Shown here: positions 59,983-64,000 of the stretch, piece after piece | How the letters are laid out: the number at the start of each line of letters is the position of its first letter | How positions within the stretch are numbered: position 1 is the first letter of the stretch | Assembly (NCBI GenBank): GCA_031081585.1 | Contig: JAVHLY010000010.1 | Location: 1 to 64,000, forward strand | DNA from: Armatimonadota bacterium | GTDB taxonomy: Bacteria > Sysuimicrobiota > Sysuimicrobiia > Sysuimicrobiales > Humicultoraceae | Length of the DNA: 64,000 nucleotides | Direction of reading: 5' to 3' | Notes under the pieces: model-generated | Database searches by the model: none | Told to the model about the DNA's origin: nothing | The model's input: only the letters and a program-made list of their open reading frames with translations | Program-made: the position numbers and the translations under genes

Positions 59983-61079
59983 CACCGGGCGCCGCCACGG
60001 TCGCCCTGAGCCCTGGCAAGCTCCTCAACCTGGTCCGCCTGGCCGACCGGGACGGCCGGTTCCGCATGCTCGCCGTGGACCAGCGCGACTCCCTCCGGGC
60101 AGCGCTGGCCCGGGCCACGGGCCGGTCCCCGGGCCAGGTCTCCTACGAGGAGCTGGCCCGCGTCAAGACCCTCCTGACCGAGATCCTGGCGCCCCACGCC
60201 ACGGCGGTCCTGGTCGACCCCGTCTACGGCTTCCCGCACGCCGTCCCGCTGGTCCCCCGGGACGTGGGCCTCCTCACCGCGCTGGAGGAGACCGGCTACG
60301 AGCCCGCCGGCGAGGGTGGGCGCGAGCGGCGCGCCCGCCTCGTGGAGGGCTGGTCGGTGGACCAGGTCAAGCGGTCGGGGGCCAACGCCGCCAAGCTGCT
60401 GCTCCACTACAACCCGGAGGCCTCGGCGGCGACGCGGGCGCACCAGCAGGGCCTGGCCCAGGCGGTGGGGGAAGCGTGCGCCCGGGCAGACCTCCCGTTC
60501 TTGCTGGAGGTGGTGACCTACCCGCTGGGAGCTCCGGCGGCGGACACGCCGGAGTTCGCCCGGGACCGCCCCCGGTACACGGCGGCCGCCGCCGAGGAGT
60601 TCTCGCAGGAGCGGTACCGGGTCGACGTGCTGAAACTGGAGTTTCCCGCCGACCTCCGGTACTGCCCGCCGTTCCACCACGGCGTCTTCGACGGCCGGGA
60701 GCGGCCGGCGGTGTACACGTTGACCGAGGTGCGTGCCGCCTGCCGGGCCGTCTCCGAGGCCGCCAGGCCGCCGTGGGTCCTCCTGAGCGGAGGTGTGGGG
60801 ATCGACGAGTTCCTGGTGGGCCTGGAGCTGGCGGTGGAGGCGGGAGCCAGCGGGTTCCTGTGCGGACGCGCCATCTGGCAGCCGGCGCTGGCCCGCTACC
60901 CCGACCTGACGGCCATGGAAGCGTGGCTGCGGACCGCGGGGACCCGCAACCTCCTCCGGGCCGGCGCGGCGGCGGTGGGGGCCCGCCCGTGGTTCGAGGT
61001 CGTGGGCGGTCCGGGGGCGCGCCTCCAGGTCCGGGAGGCCGGCGAGGGCTGGCACCGGAAGTACGGCGGCACCCCGTAG
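59979..61079 (+). CDS. LacD-like class I tagatose/ketose-bisphosphate aldolase
   Basis: 366 residues. RFRMLAVDQRDSL, AVLVDPVYGFP, AAKLLLHYNP, FLLEVVTY, VDVLKLEFPAD (Schiff-base Lys) and WVLLSGGVGIDEF follow the LacD tagatose 1,6-bisphosphate aldolase group. The following gene is a phosphofructokinase, so the pair may phosphorylate and split a ketose phosphate. It overlaps the CBS gene by 4 bases and ends 7 bases before the kinase. Confidence 0.82.
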   Translation: MTPGAATVALSPGKLLNLVRLADRDGRFRMLAVDQRDSLRAALARATGRSPGQVSYEELARVKTLLTEILAPHATAVLVDPVYGFPHAVPLVPRDVGLLTALEETGYEPAGEGGRERRARLVEGWSVDQVKRSGANAAKLLLHYNPEASAATRAHQQGLAQAVGEACARADLPFLLEVVTYPLGAPAADTPEFARDRPRYTAAAAEEFSQERYRVDVLKLEFPADLRYCPPFHHGVFDGRERPAVYTLTEVRAACRAVSEAARPPWVLLSGGVGIDEFLVGLELAVEAGASGFLCGRAIWQPALARYPDLTAMEAWLRTAGTRNLLRAGAAAVGARPWFEVVGGPGARLQVREAGEGWHRKYGGTP

Positions 61080-61086
61080 GAGCCCC

Positions 61087-62046
61087 GTGAAGCGCATCGC
61101 CATCCTCACCAGCGGCGGGGACGCGCCCGGCATGAATGCGGCGATTCGGGCGGCGGTCCGGCTGGCCGCGGCGCGGGGCGTGGAGATCCTGGGTGTCCGC
61201 CGCGGCTACCTGGGCCTCATGCAGGGCGAGTTCCTGCCGCTCGATTCCACTGCGGTGGGCGGCATCATCGAAGCAGGGGGGACCATCTTGCGCACGGCCC
61301 GCTGCGAGCCCTTCAAGACCGCGGAGGGCCAGGGGCAGGCTCTGGCCGCCCTGGAGCGGGCGGGCGTCGACGGCCTCCTCGTGGTGGGCGGGAACGGCAG
61401 TCAGGCCGGGGCCTTCCGCCTCTCCCAGCTGGGCGTCCCCGTGGTGGGGATCCCGTCGACCATCGACAACGACGTCCCGGGCACCGACCAGACCATCGGA
61501 GCCGACTCGGCTCTCAACACCATTGTGCAGGCCATCGACCGCATTCGCGACACGGCGTCCGCCCACGAGCGCACCTTCGTCGTGGAGACCATGGGCCGCG
61601 ACTGCGGGTGGCTGGCCCTGAACGCGGCGCTGGCCACGGGAGCGGACATCGTGCTCATCCCGGAGGCCCCCATTCCCCTGTCCGACGTGGCCGGCCGGGT
61701 GAGGGAGCGGAGGCGACTGCGCAAGGCGCACACCATCATCGTGGTGGCCGAGGGGGCCGGACGGGGCGTGGACGTGGCAGCCTACCTGGCCGACCTGACG
61801 GGCCTGGAGGTGCGGGCCACGGTCCTCGGCTACATCCAGCGCGGCGGGGCCCCCACGGCTTTCGACCGAATCCTGGCCAGCCGTCTGGCGGCTGCGGCCG
61901 CCGAGGCCCTCCTGGGCGGACAGACGGGCGTGCTCATCGGCCTGCAGGGCAGGGACCTCGTCCCGATCCCGCTGGATCGCACGGTGGCTGAGCGCCGCGC
62001 CCTCAACCTGGACCTGTTCCGACTGGAAGGGATCTTCTCGGTCTAG
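61087..62046 (+). CDS. pfkA: 6-phosphofructokinase
   Basis: 319 residues. ILTSGGDAPGMNAAIRAAV, GIPSTIDNDVPGTDQTIG (catalytic Asp in TIDND), ETMGRDCGWLAL and GYIQRGGAPTAFDR are canonical. The ATP-site loop reads GGNGSQAGAF: Gly keeps it ATP-type, but Asn stands where E. coli PfkA has Asp103. It phosphorylates fructose 6-phosphate or possibly tagatose 6-phosphate, given the LacD-like aldolase just before it. AGGAG precedes the GTG. Confidence 0.92.
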   Translation: MKRIAILTSGGDAPGMNAAIRAAVRLAAARGVEILGVRRGYLGLMQGEFLPLDSTAVGGIIEAGGTILRTARCEPFKTAEGQGQALAALERAGVDGLLVVGGNGSQAGAFRLSQLGVPVVGIPSTIDNDVPGTDQTIGADSALNTIVQAIDRIRDTASAHERTFVVETMGRDCGWLALNAALATGADIVLIPEAPIPLSDVAGRVRERRRLRKAHTIIVVAEGAGRGVDVAAYLADLTGLEVRATVLGYIQRGGAPTAFDRILASRLAAAAAEALLGGQTGVLIGLQGRDLVPIPLDRTVAERRALNLDLFRLEGIFSV

Positions 62047-62178
62047 CTGCTGGCGTTCCAGGTAGGCTGACCCCGTGGGATCCGCAGGCGCAGGATCTGA
62101 GCCGACGGGCTGGTACCCGCCCGCCTGAGCCTCGGGCAGGAAGCAGGCGATGGTATCGCGAATCGTGCGAACCGGATG

Positions 62179-62194
62179 GTGAGAACGTTATCAC
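62179..62194. promoter_or_regulatory. LacI-family operator upstream of a sugar ABC operon
   Basis: GTGAGAACGTTATCAC is a 16-base palindrome with one mismatched pair. It matches the LacI/GalR pattern TGA-N-AACGTT-N-TCA. It lies 156 bases before the sugar-binding protein. No LacI regulator is encoded in the window. The rest of the 62047-62349 gap shows only weak GC-rich repeats and no gene. Confidence 0.6.
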
Positions 62195-62349
62195 ATTCGG
62201 TGGCCGGGAGGTGAGGCGCCGCTTGCCGGCGCTGCGGGCCGCCGTCCGCGCAGGGGCCGGGACGCCCGCACGAAGGGTCGACGTGCGCGCGGGGGCAGCC
62301 GGAGACGACGAGACCGCGCAGGAGCGCGAGCAGTGGAGGTGAGGGGGAG

Positions 62350-63669
62350 ATGAGGGGAGACGATGCGGGCCATCATGGGATGGTGAGCCGGCGCGCTTTG
62401 CTCAAGACGGCGGCGGCGACGACGCTGGCGGCGTCGACAGGGCTGTGGCGCCTGCCGTGGGTGGCGGCCCAGGAGCGCGTCATCACCCTGGACTACTACA
62501 CGCTCTTCCACAGCGGCGACGCCGCGGCCATGGAGCGCATCGTCCGGCGGTTCAACGCCGAGAGCCGGACGGTAAAGCTGAACTTGCTGCAGGGGCAGTG
62601 GGCCGAGTACTATGCGCAGCTGTTCGCCGCCGTGGGGGCGGGCAACGCGCCGCAGATCGGCATCTGCCACTCCAGCCGGGTGATGGACGTCTACCGGGCG
62701 CTGACGCCGCTGGAGGAGTCGCGGGCGGGCAACCTGCTCGAGGTCGCCGACATCCGGGCGTCACAGTACACCAGGAAGGTATGGGAGGCCGGCGTCTACC
62801 AGGGCAGGCGCTACCTGGTCCCGCTCGACTCGCACATGTGGGGGCTGTGGTACAACAAGGACCTGTTCCGGCAGGCGGGCCTGGACCCGGATCGTGCGCC
62901 CGAGACCCGTGAAGAGTTCGAGCGGGCCTGCGAGGCGCTGCGTACGCGTACCGGCCGCTTCGCCTTCCACCCGGCCGAAGACGCGCTGCCCCGGAAGGTT
63001 CGCCGCGCCTGGGAGATCCTGTTCTGGGGGCAGGGCGGCGAGCTGCTGACGCCCGACGGGAGGCGCGCGGCGTTCAACGACGACCGCGGCCTGCGCGCCC
63101 TGGACTACCTGGTGACCATGATCCGCCGCGGCTGGAACCAGCCGGGGACCGACGGGTTCAAGCAGTTCGCTGCGGGGCAACTGGGCATGCTGCTGGCCGG
63201 CAACTGGTACCTGCCCACGGCGAAGGACAGCGGGGTGAACTTCGGGTTCCACTACGTGCCGAAGTTCTTCGAGCGGGCCGTGACCTGGGGCGACAGCCAC
63301 AACCTGGTGATCCCGCGCCAGCGGCCCGACCGCGTGACCAACGAGGTGCTGGTGGCGGCCATCCGGACAATCAAGTGGATCAACGAGCACTCGGACGAGT
63401 GGGGCATCTACGGCGGGCACATTCCGGCGTACCTGCCCGCGCAGCGCTCGCGGGCGCTGCTGGAGTCCGACTCGTGGCGGCTGGCGCTCAACAAGTTCGC
63501 CGACATGGCGAACCGCGGCTACGTGCACTACCCGCTGACCCATGAGAAGGCGCCGCAGGTGCACGCGGCCATCGAACCGTACATCCAGGAGGCGTACAAC
63601 CTCCGGTTGGCCCCGCGCGAGGCGCTCGCCCGCGCCGAGGCGGAGGTCAACCGCGTGCTGGCGGGATAG
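62350..63669 (+). CDS. extracellular sugar-binding protein of a family 1 ABC importer (Tat-type signal)
   Basis: 439 residues. A twin-arginine-like signal (SRRALLKTAAATTLAAS, about 13-29) is followed by a large type II binding fold: VITLDYYTLFHSGD, NAPQIGICH, YLVPLDSHMWGLWYNKDLF, GQLGMLLAGNWYLP and a C-terminal EPYIQEAYNL. It binds an oligosaccharide or monosaccharide outside the cell. This is the CUT1-type class, unlike the three CUT2-type systems earlier. GAGGTGAGGGGG precedes the ATG. A permease follows. Confidence 0.9.
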   Translation: MRGDDAGHHGMVSRRALLKTAAATTLAASTGLWRLPWVAAQERVITLDYYTLFHSGDAAAMERIVRRFNAESRTVKLNLLQGQWAEYYAQLFAAVGAGNAPQIGICHSSRVMDVYRALTPLEESRAGNLLEVADIRASQYTRKVWEAGVYQGRRYLVPLDSHMWGLWYNKDLFRQAGLDPDRAPETREEFERACEALRTRTGRFAFHPAEDALPRKVRRAWEILFWGQGGELLTPDGRRAAFNDDRGLRALDYLVTMIRRGWNQPGTDGFKQFAAGQLGMLLAGNWYLPTAKDSGVNFGFHYVPKFFERAVTWGDSHNLVIPRQRPDRVTNEVLVAAIRTIKWINEHSDEWGIYGGHIPAYLPAQRSRALLESDSWRLALNKFADMANRGYVHYPLTHEKAPQVHAAIEPYIQEAYNLRLAPREALARAEAEVNRVLAG

Positions 63670-63674
63670 CGGAG

Positions 63675-64000
63675 ATGCCGCAGCGGTGGCGGAGGGGCCC
63701 CGGCCCCCCGGGCGCCCCTCCCGTGCCCCAGGCGGAGGTTCGAACGGTCGGCCTGCCCGCCCCGGCTTCGCGGGCGGTGGCGGCGCCGGTGGAGGCGGGG
63801 CCTGCGCGCCGGCGAACCCGGCGCAGGCAGTGGCTGCAGGTCGGCGAGATCGTCATCTTCCTGCTGCCGTTCGCCGCGTTCTGGATCCTCTTCCGCCTGG
63901 GGCCGGTGCTCTACGGCGTGGTCATCAGCCTGTACCGGTGGGACCCGCTGGGAGACGCCCGGTTTACCGGGGCGCGCAACTACCTGGCGCTGGCCAGGGA
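63675..64000 (+). CDS. sugar ABC transporter permease (MalF-type), cut by window end
   Basis: The first 108 codons are visible. A Pro/Arg/Ala-rich cytoplasmic N-terminus (about 1-56) precedes a first membrane helix, EIVIFLLPFAAFWILFRLG. Then come the typical VLYGVVISLYRWD and FTGARNYLAL of CUT1 MalF/UgpA-type permeases. It begins 5 bases after the binding-protein stop. GGAG abuts the ATG, so the true start could be a later GTG (63723). Confidence 0.85.
   Translation, partial: MPQRWRRGPGPPGAPPVPQAEVRTVGLPAPASRAVAAPVEAGPARRRTRRRQWLQVGEIVIFLLPFAAFWILFRLGPVLYGVVISLYRWDPLGDARFTGARNYLALAR

Noticed and set aside
1-64000. CRISPR arrays, insertion sequences, prophage, toxin-antitoxin or defence genes
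   Set aside because: I found no regularly spaced repeats, transposase motifs, integrase or phage structural genes. The tandem hydrophobic peptides lack an antitoxin or antisense RNA that I can identify.

Overview
The window comes from a very GC-rich bacterial chromosome. Genes are densely packed, GTG starts are frequent, and many neighbours overlap by 4 bases (ATGA or GTGA). I see no phage, transposon, CRISPR or plasmid signature. The gene set points to a free-living heterotroph of a high-GC Terrabacteria-like lineage (Chloroflexota/Thermomicrobia, a high-GC Bacillota class, or a related candidate phylum); sequence alone does not settle which. It combines a glyoxylate-shunt isocitrate lyase, three ribose-type sugar ABC systems, a pyruvate-type ferredoxin oxidoreductase, HSP20/UspA/OsmC stress proteins and a multicopper oxidase.

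Region by region. 0-9 kb: end of an OsmC-like gene, a LysR regulator divergent from a zinc-ribbon/isocitrate lyase pair, a three-gene two-component operon (histidine kinase, CheY-like regulator, regulator-cyclase) on the minus strand, small secreted or membrane proteins including two tandem peptides of about 20 residues, a ChaB-tail protein and a nitroreductase. 9-13.7 kb: an oxidoreductase/IclR/KDG kinase/KDPG aldolase/RbsD run, facing ribulose-phosphate epimerase. 13.8-29.1 kb: an RpiR-regulated sugar locus (phosphomannose-isomerase-like cupin, ribose-type ABC transporter) running into a complete L-rhamnose locus (RhaS-T-P-Q importer, bifunctional aldolase/dehydrogenase, RhaI isomerase, rhamnulokinase). 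29.2-36.6 kb: more sugar kinases, an aldolase, a Gfo/Idh oxidoreductase, an aldose-epimerase-like protein and a TIM-barrel isomerase.

36.7-41.1 kb is the most striking part. A consensus promoter drives a fluoride (crcB-type) riboswitch with a built-in terminator, followed on the minus strand by a monovalent cation/proton antiporter and two tandem MutS-like ATPases. Both ATPases are short and both carry Asn in place of the first acidic residue of Walker B. 41.2-45.7 kb: a third sugar ABC system with xylulokinase.

45.7-53.4 kb: metal and stress functions. These are a ferritin-like/VIT1 iron transporter, tRNA-Ser(CGA), SfsA, a ZIP transporter, a CsoR/CstR-family regulator, and a convergent hsp20-DUF2892-osmC-uspA operon with a CsoR-type operator lying between its -35 and -10, then DUF3795 and MEMO1 proteins. 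53.5-60 kb: a ferredoxin-dependent 2-oxoacid oxidoreductase operon whose gamma subunit carries an extra Cys-containing N-terminal domain, three CBS-domain proteins and a multicopper oxidase. 60-64 kb: LacD-like aldolase, phosphofructokinase, a LacI-type operator, and the start of a fourth sugar ABC system cut by the window edge.

Read as a whole, the window is a sugar-scavenging region feeding the Entner-Doudoroff, pentose and lower glycolytic routes, interleaved with compact stress modules. The fluoride-riboswitch operon with paired MutS-like ATPases is the best candidate for an incompletely described system.
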